Positions 33,886 through 46,578 of a stretch of DNA of 64,000 nucleotides are shown here, piece by piece (the first letter of the stretch is position 1; each line of letters opens with the position of its first letter). The translations under genes and the position numbers were made by a program. The stretch covers positions 29,235 to 93,234 of the forward strand of contig NAOQ01000022.1 in the NCBI GenBank assembly GCA_002751075.1, written 5' to 3'. This DNA comes from Ichthyophonus hoferi. Its lineage: Eukaryota; Opisthokonta; Ichthyosporea; Ichthyophonida; Ichthyophonidae. A model generated the notes under the pieces. The model was given only the letters and a program-made list of their open reading frames with translations. It had not been told where the DNA came from and did no database searches.

Positions 33886-36800
33886 CACATACATGTACCA
33901 GGGAAGGAAGAGTGAAATGGATTCGAGCTAAATACGTATCTCGTCTATTTGTGGAGCAACGAGGATCAGCCGAGGAAGAATCAGAGAGACTATTCAATGC
34001 TTGTAAAAATCCTGATGGATTATTGGATGTAGCAGGGGCAATAGCGAGAGGGGTCAAATTGGATTGGCAGGTTCCTGAACATGATATGTGGTCGTCACTA
34101 CATGGTAGGATACGTGTTTTGATTTGCTACTTATATAGATTAAGGTGGAAATGATATATTGCAAGGCTGATTATTGGACTATGATCATATAGAATGTGCT
34201 TGATCTTTATCTTGATTGCGTATATGTCTTCTGTTGAGATATAGATATATATTTATATATGCATTATTTGATGTTGCATTACCATTTTATATTGTGGTAT
34301 TATTTAATTTTATTTTATTTTATTTAAACTTATTTAAACTTTTAGATTTTTAATCTATTTTGTTACCTTACGGCATATGTTTTTTATGCAGTTACCACTA
34401 TATTAACTGTAATACTCCATTTATTCCTCGGTTATTACGCTATAGACACTGCATTAATCCTATTTTGTTATGGTACTTCGATGTAAATTTTCAAGCGAGT
34501 GACCCTATGAACATAACTCTATATATATATACCAATAGATATTGGGGAAGACGAGCAAAGCAATTTTACCCCTTTTTATGACCACCTATCATCATCTTTC
34601 CTGTCTCTTTTTAAATTTCTTCTTGGCTCTTCGCCCTGACCTTGATTTTTTTTCTACCCTCCTTTTTTCATTTTTTAATTGGCTCCATGTCATGCGCATG
34701 ATACATGTCTGATGAAGCCTTGCATAATACGTTAATTTTATAATTATATTAAACAATAAGAGTGGCTTATTGCACAGAAACACCAACCAGCACATGCGCT
34801 GCTTCATCTATTCGCCTATCATGTCTCTCTTTTCAAGTCTATATTCGAATACTAATAGGCAATTGGACGGTAATCAAATGAGTTAACTCTGCATTTATTG
34901 GTCCAACCTACCTTTTTAGCGTGTGCTTATTGGAACAATACCGCCTGTGGGGAGTACCTCGTGCAGAATATGGCCTCTATTAACATCCGTGATAGTAAGG
35001 GTTGTACCCCAATGCACTTGGCAGCTGAGCTAGGAAACACAGAGTATGTTATAAGCCCCTTCTGACTGCCTTGTTTATGTTTTTCAATATTTTTTCATTA
35101 TTAATGCTTGGTATTTTATTAAGTTGGGTTGTATTAAAAGAAAACTGGAGGTTTAACCAATTTTCCAATGAATACCTTGATCATTGTTTTATTGGTGCTC
35201 TCTGAGTCTGAGTGGTCTAATGGGCCTATTGTATACCAGTATTATTTACTATACCATATTATGTATTACATGATATATTATTATGAGGGCGATCCTTGCA
35301 ATATGACCCCGGGTACGTACTGTGGATGTATTGGTGACTATGTTTATTATTTGTGTTTGATTTTGCTGTTATTTTAGTTATTTTTGTGTTTTTTCGGCTT
35401 TACTAATGCTCTTATGACTGGCTATGACTGTTGATATTAACATTGATATTATCGTTTTGTTTATACGTTTCAAACTTCGTTTTGTCGTAGGTTCATCTCT
35501 CTTTTTTGAATACAAACGTATTCTTTCACAGAGGTAATATAGTGGTATTGTGGTATTATAGTACTCTCACCCGCCCTATATTGCATTAATCCCTTGAGTA
35601 GATATGGAAGTGTCTCTTTGTAGGCCACTTGCACGGTGGATGTGTTAAATAAATTTCCATATGTCTGTTAACTCAGAAGTATAGGAACCACTAACCTTCA
35701 CATTGTGTGAATTATTATAAAGCATATATGCCACATGGCCCCCAATGAGAGGTGGATGAGATAGAATAATATTAGTTCCTATGACGTGCAATTGTATACG
35801 TAACCAATAAGGAACCACATGCTATCTATGCTTTCCATATAAGACACCAATGGTATATTGTGATTGAATGCTTAACACTGCGTGCATGTATGAGGAGCTA
35901 GGGTGACATAGTATGTCTAACAGGTCACTGTATTTGCAGTTTTGTACTATTTCTTTTGAAGCGTGGGGCCAACTATGATTTGAAGGATGACGACGGGAAT
36001 GTATATATACACCCTATAACTCCCCATATCGTACAATGTGCATGGCTCTTTTATTGCATTATGCTCACCATTATTTCTTTTCCTGTATTTCTGTCTTATT
36101 ATCTTGTCATATATATGTACACGTACTCTTTCTCCCTGTTTCTATCTTACTATGATTGCTTCGAATGATCGCTTCTCTTTTGTTTAGTCTCTTTCTCTCT
36201 ATCCGTCTCTCCTTTCACTCCAGTAGAAGGTATTTGATATTGGAAATCGATTTAGCAATACTTATGCATGCACACATGTATATGGACGTATGTATATAGA
36301 ATTTATTGAAGCTGCAATAGCTTACCTGGACCTCTTAGCGGTATGGAATGACACCGACCCAAGATCCTCTTCAATATACTCTTTTCTATACCCAACTATA
36401 AGGAAGTGTATCCATACATTCATACACTCCCTTATATACCCGTACCAACATTGTATCTCTCCCCTTAATAACAGACCCCTTTGGAGTTAGCCATAGCTGG
36501 CGAACACCCTAACTGTGTAACCCAACTACGAATGTTTCATATGAATATGCAAGAGGGAGCAATAAGACAGGCGGCCAGAGAAAGAACTTTTTATAAAAAC
36601 TCATTGACTATAAGTCAGGTAAGTTAGTTATTGTGTTATATTATGTCTATGCCATCCCTCAAAGGCACTTAAAGACGTGTATGGTTATATATATGAGCTC
36701 GCATTTACTGCCTGTATGTATCAGCTAACCTATTTTCTCATTCACCTGTGATCTCATTGTACCCGTATATGAGTGTAGTATTACGTTAATCTGGAAGTAA

Positions 36801-37327
36801 GTTGATTTAAAGAATATTAAGGATTGGTAGTTTAATTTCTATACTACACCCACCCACTCCCCTTCCCTATAATTGATTCCTATAAACAGGCATGCCTATA
36901 CGGCTAACACTTTAGTCTTCTTTTCTAATCAATGATGTGGAAATACAGCTCGATCTTCACCCTGACCCGCTTACGATATATATATTATACTCTACCATGT
37001 CATACCATACCACATTAAACCATACATGTGGCTGGCACTATCGCCATACTATAATATAGTACAATATAATACAATGTAAATACTATACCAAAATGACATG
37101 ATACAATATGATGCAATATAATATACTGTAATGCATAATAACATAACAGCGTATAACGTCATAGACTATATTATACTATAGTATAACATAACACTACACA
37201 ATGTAATATTACCCTAATGCTAAGTGGTATTTGCCCCATTCAGGAAGACTACACTGCATGTTCGCCCCTCATGTGCGACGAGAATATGCGCTGTACAGAC
37301 AAAGACAAATTAAGCATGGATAGTTGA
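20080..37327 (+). CDS. ACAP-type ArfGAP: BAR-PH-ArfGAP-ankyrin protein, about 774 aa
   Basis: 23 exons: 20080-20241, 21244-21354, 21957-22004, 22795-22914, 23606-23674, 24081-24164, 24320-24492, 27009-27069, 27445-27549, 27979-28085, 28914-28949, 29447-29516, 30056-30156, 31370-31430, 32033-32098, 32527-32626, 32833-32966, 33518-33618, 33902-34104, 34920-35043, 35940-36000, 36475-36618, 37244-37327. All join in phase. Layout: BAR about 15-250 ([24 protein letters not shown]), PH about 347-440 ([15 protein letters not shown]), ArfGAP about 458-580 with the zinc finger CCDC-x16-CIEC and arginine finger in GVHRCMG, and ankyrin repeats about 610-735. Length and order match human ACAP2 (778 aa). 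ACAPs bend and bind endosomal membranes and stimulate GTP hydrolysis by Arf, mainly Arf6 in mammals. The exon ending at 24492 is uncertain: its last 12 codons are Pro/Ser-rich and look like a polypyrimidine tract, but this end keeps the frame. ACAP family is firm; which vertebrate paralogue is nearest is not. Confidence 0.93.
21820..21955 (+). repeat. 5-bp periodic degenerate tract in ACAP intron
   Basis: Reads in five-base steps such as GTATT ATATG GTATT ATAAC CTATC and later CTATA ACCTA TTATT. It ends next to the 3' splice site before the exon at 21957. Confidence 0.55.
23456..23583 (+). repeat. Long polypyrimidine tract (CTTT/CTCTTT repeats) before an ACAP exon
   Basis: About 125 bases almost purely of C and T, composed of TTTCTTTCTC-like units, ending some 20 bp before the acceptor of the exon at 23606. 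It probably serves as an oversized polypyrimidine tract. Confidence 0.8.
25104..25951. other. Assembly gap (848 N)
   Basis: Run of N in the ACAP intron between the exons at 24320 and 27009. Because the flanking exons can be joined in phase without an extra exon, a hidden coding exon is possible but not required. Confidence 0.99.
26195..26455 (+). repeat. 5-bp periodic T/G-rich degenerate tract in ACAP intron
   Basis: Clear five-base register over about 260 bp: words GTATT, CTATT, ATATT, GTGTT, GTACT and CCATT follow one another with few slips. It is the best example of the family in the window. The two long open frames over it are a by-product of the periodic composition. Confidence 0.65.
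27622..27648 (+). repeat. (GA)n microsatellite
   Basis: Pure GA run in an ACAP intron, about 70 bp after the donor at 27549. Confidence 0.9.
29282..29306. repeat. (TA)n microsatellite
   Basis: Pure AT dinucleotide run in an ACAP intron. Confidence 0.9.
29571..29640 (+). repeat. 5-bp periodic degenerate tract in ACAP intron
   Basis: Reads TTGTA TTGTA CTATA TTACA and continues with TTACA TTATA and CTATA TTATA. The register is held for about 60 bp. Confidence 0.55.
31449..31480. repeat. (TA)n microsatellite just downstream of an ACAP donor site
   Basis: Pure TA run starting about 19 bp after the exon end at 31430. Confidence 0.9.
32290..32460 (+). repeat. 5-bp periodic pyrimidine/AT tract in ACAP intron
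   Basis: Recurrent CTATC, ATATT, ATCTC and CTATT words and later GTATC CTATC CTACC. Weaker periodicity than the tract at 26195. Confidence 0.4.
32765..32795 (+). repeat. Short near-perfect TATAC pentanucleotide repeat
   Basis: TACTATACTATACTATAC in the intron before the exon at 32833, a short clean example of a pentamer array. Confidence 0.8.
33805..33890 (+). repeat. (TTAC/ATAC)n tetranucleotide repeat next to a 3' splice site
   Basis: Runs of CTTA and ATAC units end about 10 bp upstream of the acceptor for the ACAP exon at 33902, taking the place of a normal polypyrimidine tract. Confidence 0.9.
36990..37215 (+). repeat. 5-bp periodic A-rich tract in last ACAP intron
   Basis: Words ACAAT, ATAAT, ATAAC, ATACT and GTAAT follow in a five-base register. 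Composition is roughly the complement of the tract at 26195, as if in inverse orientation. Confidence 0.55.
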
Positions 37328-40235
37328 TGGTCTTAAAAAGAAATCACAGATATATATGTTTATGCATATATACATATGGGGCATTAAGGACTGTTATAAT
37401 GACAATGGGCAGTAGCTAATACCATGTTGGCTTGTCTTTGGTTTACTATTTATCTATAAGTCGATATTGCCTCAGGAAATATAAGGACATGTGATTATTA
37501 CTATAAGGAAAAGACAAAGAAAAAATATTAGTACGCGAACGAGAGAAAGAAAGAAACGGAGAGTTGGTGTAGAACCTATGGATTGTTGGTGTATTTAATG
37601 TCAATTTGAATTGGCAACACACAATTAAGGTGTATTGTATATCTCTTGATTTCTTGTAAGCAGTAATATGATGGTGACTATATCTTTTGATTGGCTGAAA
37701 TGTAATAATCTAGGTTTCATTGTTAAAGAAAAAACGTTTTCATATTAGAAAGAACATCTAATGGAACTCTATCTTTATTATTAACCTCATATGATCTAAT
37801 TGCAAGAGTCTGAGGTGATGAATTAAACTTTGATTGTTAGTATCAGATATATATTCAAGACTTAAATTATTGATTTGCATCTCTCATACACTCTCTCGCT
37901 CGAGTAGTTTGTTTTGTCTGGCTTATACTTTGCTTCACTCTTTATTACTCTTTCTGTTCTTCCTGGCATATCTAATCTATCTTCACAATTATCAGGCACC
38001 TATTTGGGCTGTCATAAAACACAACCAATTAAGAGCAATACACCCCTACATTCTTTTCATTATTTGCATTTGCTTTGTTTTACTACAGCGAAATTAACTG
38101 CCCTACACTTCTCTTTTTTGTGTGTGATTCAAGGCATAATAGCCTCCTTGTTGCATAGCTTGCATTTTTTTTTGTCATTTGAGATAAATGAGTAGATCAC
38201 TTATGCTGCATGGACGATTGAAGCTAATGATTAATAGTATGAGGTTAAATATGGAGGTTACCAGTCTGTATTGCCTATAATTAAAAGACATATTTAGATA
38301 TAATTTTGAAACTCAAGACACAATTTATCGAGTAGTGTATGTTAAGGTATAAGCTATTTTTTTAGAAAGCCTAATATCCTTCTTAGGACGGATTGTATAA
38401 AATGTTAATTTAGCATAGAACGCTTTTTATGGATAATACATTAAGGAAAAATACACACGCTGTTAAGTCATCCTAGACTTTGCTTTTTTGGAGAGATATT
38501 TTTCTGAAACTGACGAACACAGTAAGTGTTAACAGACAAGGTTTCTAAAGGTCTCTAAAAATTATGTTATTGACACTTATCATATTATAAAAAACATTGA
38601 CTGTACTATTATCGTGAAGTATTCACTGCTATAATGTTACTTAATAGCCACTTCCAGCCACTGAATATTTTCTTTTTAACATACTTTAGTTCATACGACT
38701 GCGATAAGTATATTAGATATAGTTTTAGTTTGCATATAGCCATATTATTGTCAATGTAAATTAAGCGTGTGATTGCAAAGGCTGTAAATTGAATGTGATT
38801 GGCTGTCTATAGCCGCTTTAGATTCTCTTAGGTGGTCTAGTTTTATTCCTTTTTCAGTAAGTGAAAAAACGGCTATTATTCAGTAATGATTTAGGTGCCA
38901 AACTGTAACCACAATATCTGATTGCCAATAAACACTGATTGTGGCAACCGATTACCAAATGTGTTTTGTTGCGTAGACAGACTATGCTTACTCCAAATAT
39001 TATCTGGAATATACAAAATATAATTTATTAATTGATTTAACCATCATGTTGCCTACCATAAATTATCCTTGCTTGGGAAGGTAACAGAGTGACCCCAAGC
39101 CTATAAATCAACCCTGTTGATGATGCGTTCACAATGATAAATATTTGGGGCCCTTATGTAATGGTTAGAAAAGTGAACAACCTCTTAATATAATAAGACT
39201 TTATCTATGCCAATTCTAAAGACTGTACACAGGTATGATACATATATGCCCTCACTAGAGGACATAGTTCTCATGTTCTCGTGACCCTCCGCAAGCCTAG
39301 TTAGCAAGTAATCCGAGCGTTATATAACTAATTTATACTTAATTTTTGTTGCAACTCGCCATTTTTCTACTTATCTTTCTGATGTAATACGCAACCGTAT
39401 AAGTTTTATTGCTTTACATTCACTACGCTTGAAAATACTATTCTTGTGGCCATCTAACAGGAAAAATGGGAGTTAAACGCCAGCGACAAAAGCATTCTTG
39501 CCTATGTACCATGTCCTGTGTGATGACATGATAAAGTCGGTACTAGATAGGATTCTGGCCGTCAAATGACAATTAGCAATGCTAGACAGCGTATCGATCA
39601 TTGGTAGTCAATTGAGTACTAATATTAGTATATTTTGGGCCCATGTGATCTAAATATGACACCATTTGGACTTTGAGGCTAAGTACTTATAGGTTGCTAA
39701 CAAAGAAAAGCACATTTGCTTTATATTTCATAGCAAGCATTCATCTAAACATGAACCAATAAATCAAGTTCTTCCTACCAAACCTATAGCTGATTGTGGG
39801 ACCTATAGTCTCTACCTTACTAAAAGCCAGCCGATTCATCAGGTTTTCATGAGTTTATTTCAATCAACTACAACCACAACAACGCTGCACAGCCAGAAAG
39901 TGTCCAAAGGTTATTAATTCTCACACACTCAATATCTTTTGGAGTTTTAATTTTTCTTTTGTGTGCACATGATCAAACAAATGCATCGGATAGTAAAACA
40001 ACATTGATAAGCCAATAGCACTCAATAGTACGTCTATGAGTGATAGGAGTATTGATAGTAAAAAATATAATAATGGCACAACACAATTAGTAACGATATT
40101 TTAAGTAGTTCCATGCTACTATGACAACAGCAACCCAACAGCAACCAGTTTCTATACCCTACCACACTTCGAACATTACACCAGCAGCAATATGCATAAA
40201 GCTCATACATGTACGCGCACACACACCATAGTTTC
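37328..40235. other. Intergenic, between convergent ACAP and AP-1 gamma genes
   Basis: 2.9 kb of AT-rich sequence without supported coding frames. TTTATT at 39854-39859 (AATAAA on the minus strand, about 380 bp past the AP-1 gamma stop) is a possible polyadenylation signal. No RNA gene or mobile element recognised. Confidence 0.5.
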
Positions 40236-43200
40236 TCATAGTGGGCCAACCTCCGCCTGGTCTTCCACCTGCTGGTGATTGAGCATATAGTTCATTTTGA
40301 TTCTAATACGCAGGGGGTGGTTTTGTGGGTTGGCAATCCTGATCAGTTGGGTGATGCGGCCCTGGCCGGAGGGGGGCAAGCTAGTGCCACTTGCAGCACC
40401 TAACTGCATCCTGATGGTCTTTGGTACAGCCGCCTGGAACTGGACGTTGGTCACAGGCAAGGCGTTGGTGTTGGTAATAGTGACAGTCACCTGAGCCAAG
40501 GCTGGATTGCTGGGACTCTTCTCAATAGTAAAGTACGCCCGCACCCCGTTCTTGTCATAACCCACGGTACCTGCAGGTGATGAAGGAGCAGGCGCGGTTC
40601 CACCCAGAAGATCCAGGAGGTCGCCACCGCTTGAGGCAGGAGCCTGTGTTACATTGCTTGTAGAGGGAGCCTGAGGGGCTGGGGCACTGGACAAGCCTCC
40701 TAATAGGTCCATCAAATCACCACCCATAGCAGATGGGGCACTAGTAGGCCCACTGGAAGGCATACTGTCACTACCTCCTAAAAGATCTAGGAGATCGCCC
40801 ACATTATTGGTTGGTTCAGATGGGCCTGGTCTCACATTGGAGCGAGCAGCGGGTGGTGATATACTAGAGGGGCTACGCCTCTCCCTTTCTTCTTTATCAT
40901 CATCAGAGCTACGTTCTTCGTCTGAGTAACCATCTAGTTCCTCATCGGGTTCCCGAACTGGCATCTTCTCAAGAAGGGCCGGTCGGAGATTATCCCTGCT
41001 GAACAGAGTGGCGTACTCCACGGCACGTTGCTGCAGTTCAATGTCCATAGAAGAGGTAAACTCATCCACAATCGCCTGGATACGGTCATCCACAGAGGGG
41101 AAACGGGCAGTGAGTTTGATTAAGGCGGTCAGGACGTATTCCTTGGTAACCTGTTGGGGAGAGTGCTTGCTAGAATCAGAAGGTTTAAAAGTAATGTTAT
41201 AGTAATATAAACACTGAAAACTCATACAACTTGTTTTGAATTACATCGATAATTTTTGGTTAAAAAGAACGCATTATGGTTGGATCTAAGTAAATTAGGC
41301 ATTCGAGTTAAACCAACAAAACTGCAGTACAAATTCAGCAATTACTTTTAATTGTAGAAGTGAGCTACATCCTTTGCTAAGAAAGAGTTGAATAGAAATA
41401 ATAGGGGAGAAATGGTGGGAGAGGGAAAAATATGATAAGTAATAGACATTATTTCGGTCAGGACAGGAATGAGGCCATAGCAATGATATATATAAGAACT
41501 AGCTAGCAATGTGTGTAGGTGCAAAAGTAGGCCTGAGGGTAGAGGGAAGACAGGAGGGATATGGTAAGGGCCATATTAAATAGATAGTGTTGTGGGTGTG
41601 GTAATGAATTTAAAGGAAAACCAATGCTGTCAGTGTTTGCATGTGAGTGTTGGAGCAAATGTGGCCATAAGGTAGATGCAATTCTTTGTGAATGAACATA
41701 ACTATGACTATGACTTGGCAAAAAGAAGAGTAGGCAGATATTTGTATGTAAATATGTACAATGCTATGCCATACATGAATCTCACAGAGCGATATTGACA
41801 AAGCAATAAATTGGGACACTGATGATACATTTGACCATAAAGCTATTCCCATTATGAAAGGGTGGAATAAGATATACTCAGATAAAAAGAGTACAAATAC
41901 ACACAAACATATACATATACCAGCCTAGTTAGTCATTTATTAAGGAACAGGACAGTGTCAACAGTTTACCTTAAATAAAGACATAGACATATGTTAATAT
42001 GGAATTATCTACGGTAGATAAAGCAATAAAACAGACCTGTGTACAGAAGGACGACTCCAAGATGTTCTGTAGCAGATCTATCACCTCATTCTCATTGGTG
42101 TCTACTACCTCCTCCTCCTCCAAGCCTCCCGCTATCAACATATCACCATACTCACCAATACACCACGAGGCGATCTGTACAGTAGGTTGCTGGGAGATGT
42201 TGTCTTGTAGGGCTACAAATAGACGCTGTGTGACGTATGCATGCAGCTCTGGGGTCTGAAAAAGTATACTATAGGTCAGCCAATGCCACGGTTGGTAGAT
42301 TAACCACATATGTAGAACGGATAAGGACATTGTCATATTTACATGTACAAATCGATGGGGATATAGAGTAAGACTACAAATATAAGCATGTACATATAAG
42401 CAAGCACAAATGCTTTAAACACACACACGCACATTTACATACACCGCATATATCCCCTTCCATCCAGCCCACCTGTGTGATCATAATGATGACCTGGGAC
42501 ACCAACTCCTCCGACACATATTGGCCAGCACTAGTCAGCATCTTTAACAAGGTGTCCATGTGCCAGCGCTTACTGGGAGCATATTTACCGGCGGAAGAGG
42601 CTATAGACGAGCAGATATAGGCCTTAAACTCACTGTCAGCCACATCCAGGAAGCCAAGAATCTCTCGCATGAGAGTGCGGATGTTGCTGTGGTTCATGAG
42701 TGCAAAGATTAGCTCTAAAGCACGGCGACGGATAGAGATATCTGAATCCTTCAGACAGTCTACAATGGTACCGCGATGACGTTGAACCGCCTACATGTAA
42801 AGGAGGGGATAGAGGGATAGAAGGAAGAAAGAACGAGTGAGAAACAGAGGTGGAGTAGGGACGGGTTGGTTGGTGTTCTGGGTCAGTAAATGAAATCTAC
42901 CCTCTGTCTAGAGAGGGTAGATTTTTCAAGTATCCACACTTACCCCAAATTATCTTCTTTCTATCAAGTGCAAAGAGACTGACAAGTCTACCATACGCCA
43001 ACTGCTACTACAATGGGCATTTTATATACGCACACATGTCATTTAGTCATATACAACAGAGAAGAGAAAGATCAAATGCTTTGCAGACTGTGAGTATGTT
43101 ATATCTGTTTATACCTATATACCAACAACTAATATATAATTTAGTATCTAAAGGCACAAATGAATGAAGCAATGGTATGAGGTGTAAATGATGCCACATT

Positions 43201-46200
43201 AGCCCCTATCCAGAAGTAGACCAGGTAGAGTGACCCACCTGCATATCACCGTGGATGCTTCTCATGAGGGTGTTGAGGGCAACATAGCGAATATTCTTGT
43301 CGGTGTTTAAGAGGAAACGACCCAAGATATTCACAGCTAACACACGCAGACCAGTATCAGCCTGCGGGGACAAACACCGTTAGAAGAAGCTAAGATAGAT
43401 CACACTTGGGCCAATAGTTTATAGGTTGGTGTAGTCATGGCCTGCATATAGGTTTTATAAATGTATAAATGTACAGTGATCTATGTTAAAGTATATAAAG
43501 GGTAGGGAGCCAGTGGCTAATGAGAGTATAAATAGTAATTAGCTAATGGAACAATCAAGAATGGAGGGGTATATAAGCCATAATAGCTATTAAGAGCATT
43601 GAAGGTATATATGTATGGCGTCCTATGGTGTAATGAGATAAATGTGATCGGGGTGTAAGGCTGGCTGTTCAGACTGACTCCATAACACTTGTATACTAAT
43701 ATACCTACGTCCAGTGGGATTAAGATAACTCTAGTTTACACCCATGAAGGGACAGAGTAATCTATCATGTAAAAACCTAGAGAGAAAGAATAAATCATTT
43801 AAAAAGAAAAGAACGAGATAAAGACCAAAAAATCATTGAAGGCAAAAGGAAAGAAAACATAATATAACTATATCAATCGGGTAGGGTTATATAATAGAGA
43901 TGTAAATGTGTAAATGTATTGATAATATATATGGTAGAAGCCGTACAACGAAGGAAATAGATATATATATAGTCATGATAAAGGTAGAAGGAGTAAAAGG
44001 AAATAATGAAAAGAAGCAGTAAGTAAACAACGAGGCAACTTGCCTTGATCTTCATAATAGTGCGTGCAGTCTCGTAGAGAATAGCATTGCCCACAGTACG
44101 TGAGGCCTCAGTGTTGGTGGCAACCTGAGCTAAGATATCGTTCATAGCCTCGCTCGCCTTGCTATCATTGTGCCCCAGCATACCTAGAAGCTGTAGGATC
44201 TTGACCTGTAATAGCAATAGTAGTAGGTAGTGTAATGGTGGAAAATAGGATGAAGTATTATATTAGCCTGGGTGATAACCTGGGGCCTATGAAATGTATT
44301 TAAGACGTGTATATACATGTAGATATAGGCTGTGGCCGCCATCTCATAAAGAGTATATTGCTACAAGGTATATTGCAATTATCCATACCAAAAAGTACAG
44401 TAGATATTATAACCTTTACCAACAATAAAATAACCATAATATATATTAGATCTATAGTACGGGAAATTATTTTTACGTATTTTATTAGAACTTTTATATA
44501 ATATGCATTTGTAGACTAATCGTATAAGGGATGGTAGCCATTCACACATACAATTCGTCACTTTCATATAATTAAAAATTATATATAATAAATTATAAAT
44601 GCTACAGCGTTGATGTGATTGGTGCAATTCTAGAATAAAAACTCAGTAACAGAAAGATATAAAAGTCAAGTTAAAACTAAAAACGAGGCGTGCCTATATG
44701 AACACCACACACTATGTATGTCTATGAGCTAGACCATGACAACGAGGTATTTCTATATAGTGAGAGGAAGGAAGAAGCAATGATAATGCATCTCTAACAA
44801 ACCATGTGTCGAATGACCACGCATACAACCTCACACCCATTATGTATATATTCGCAGATATACAAAACAAATACACATAAGAAAACATAGAAACGCATCA
44901 CATACACGCAAAGACGCACATACCTGCAAGAAAGGATCAGGGATACCATTGACGTCATACTCAGGGGTATTGCCCGACATAACCAATGAACGCAAAAGGC
45001 GTACAAGGGTAGGAACAGTCTTACGGGTGCTCTGGTAGTCAAGGTTACCTGTATCCGAGGAACACATCTCAATCATCAAAGTCACCCCAGTGAGAAGGAT
45101 CCCGTGATTGCGCTCGCTTAGCAGTTGACGTACTAGCGTCATGTAGTTTTCAAGAAGCTCAGGTACCTATGCGTGGGTATATGTATATGTATGTACATAT
45201 ATTACAGAGGCTTGTGAGTGCATGGATTGGGTAGCCTAACTAGGGAGTGACTTGGAAGATACATCCGATTGGAATAGTTGAGATGTGTGTAGGAAAGTGT
45301 ATATAAGTGTAAGAAAACAAGTTAGAGAAAATATTGACAACCACTTTAAAGCTATCTCCCCCACAATCAACATACTCGTAGTCATGTCAGAGAGCCGAGT
45401 CGTGATGCTCAGCAATAAAAAGAGGAGGTTATAGCGAGAAGAAGGAGTGTATAGCACAAGAAAGGTGTTGAAAGCCAGAAGAAAGGTGTCCAAAGAGATA
45501 GTGGATACTTTGAAATAATAAATATGAAACATTAAAATAATAAGAAGAGAAAGAAATCATAATAAAAAATTGAAAATGTGTGACGGAAAGCGGTTAAGAA
45601 CAAAAGGTGGAAGAGTATCTGGTGGGATGAAACGAGATAGCGAACTATATGAATATGAAATGAAAGAGATAAAGACATATAAAGCATAGAACATGATAAA
45701 ATAGAATAATGGTACAAAGAAAAAGATTAAAGGGCCTGAGATTGATAAAAGGAGACAATAAAATATATATGCTAGAGATAAAGCAATGCAAATCAGTATA
45801 AAGGAAGAGCTAATTATGTATTTACCATACAGAAGTGCGACTATAATACAGAGGAAAATACAGGCACTACAAACTATACATAGCCTAAGACAAGAGAGAA
45901 AAATGTATTAACCAAAATGAGGTCATGTGTGAAGGAAACAGAAAGGTGCATAAAGGGAAAAAGAGAAGCAAAGTATAAATCGATATAGATAAAAAATGAT
46001 ATGAAAACCAAAGCTCTCAACCTGGTTGACAAACCACATTTTTATCTCCTTAACAGAAAAAAAACTGTAAAGCAAACCTTTCTGATGATACGGCAAGAGC
46101 ATAGAGCTGCTTTCTTCCTGATTAGAGTATTGGAGGATTTGAGGAGTTTCTCAACCTCAGGAGAGAGATCCCTAGCCAGTTCTGACGAACAAATGTTCCC

Positions 46201-46578
46201 AAGGGTGGTGAGCGCAAGACAGCAAATATACTGATTAGAAGAGTTCATGTCCACCTTGAGAGAGTTAGTCAACAACATCTGAACATCTGTCCTTTCATCT
46301 AAAAGCATCATGGCGCCAAGATAGCCCATGCGCTTGTCACCGAACTTTGGAGAGGCGATGAGTTTAAGACATTCTAACTGAGCAAAATGAGTTGGGTATC
46401 CCAGCATGTGAATATACAGAACCTTGGCAACATTGCGTGTGCGATATTCAGTATCCTCCTCTTTAAAGGCTGTGCGAATAACAGCCAACTCCTTCTGCAC
46501 TATACTCCTCTCATCAGCCATGGTTTTCTGCACACGGATGTTGCGGATAAGATCCCGCAGGCGCACGTAAGTTGGCAT
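40236..46578 (-). CDS. AP1G1: AP-1 complex subunit gamma (gamma-adaptin), complete, 826 aa
   Basis: Seven exons on the minus strand: 46578-46078, 45166-44924, 44205-44044, 43361-43239, 42790-42473, 42255-42037 and 41150-40236, all phase 0, giving 826 aa (human AP1G1 is 822). Gamma is a large subunit of the AP-1 clathrin adaptor, which sorts cargo at the trans-Golgi network and endosomes. The trunk (about 1-585) matches closely: [68 protein letters not shown]. The hinge (about 586-705) has three LLDLLGG/LMDLLGG motifs of clathrin-box type and a strongly acidic patch after the trunk. The C-terminal ear (about 715-826) keeps [10 protein letters not shown] and LRIRIKMNY, the surface that binds accessory proteins. 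The intron after 44044 starts with GC. The symbol is by homology to AP1G; distinction from the vertebrate AP1G2 duplicate is not meaningful here. Confidence 0.96.
42893..42924. repeat. Perfect 13-bp inverted repeat (hairpin) in AP-1 gamma intron
   Basis: AAATCTACCCTCT at 42893-42905 and its exact reverse complement at 42912-42924, separated by a 6-base loop. It sits in the intron between the exons at 43239 and 42790, about 100 bp from the 3' splice site. No function is recognised. Confidence 0.85.

Noticed and set aside
20000-37000. Many ATTGG/CCAAT words in introns
   Set aside because: A five-base word is expected dozens of times per strand in a window of this size, so intronic copies are not evidence of function.
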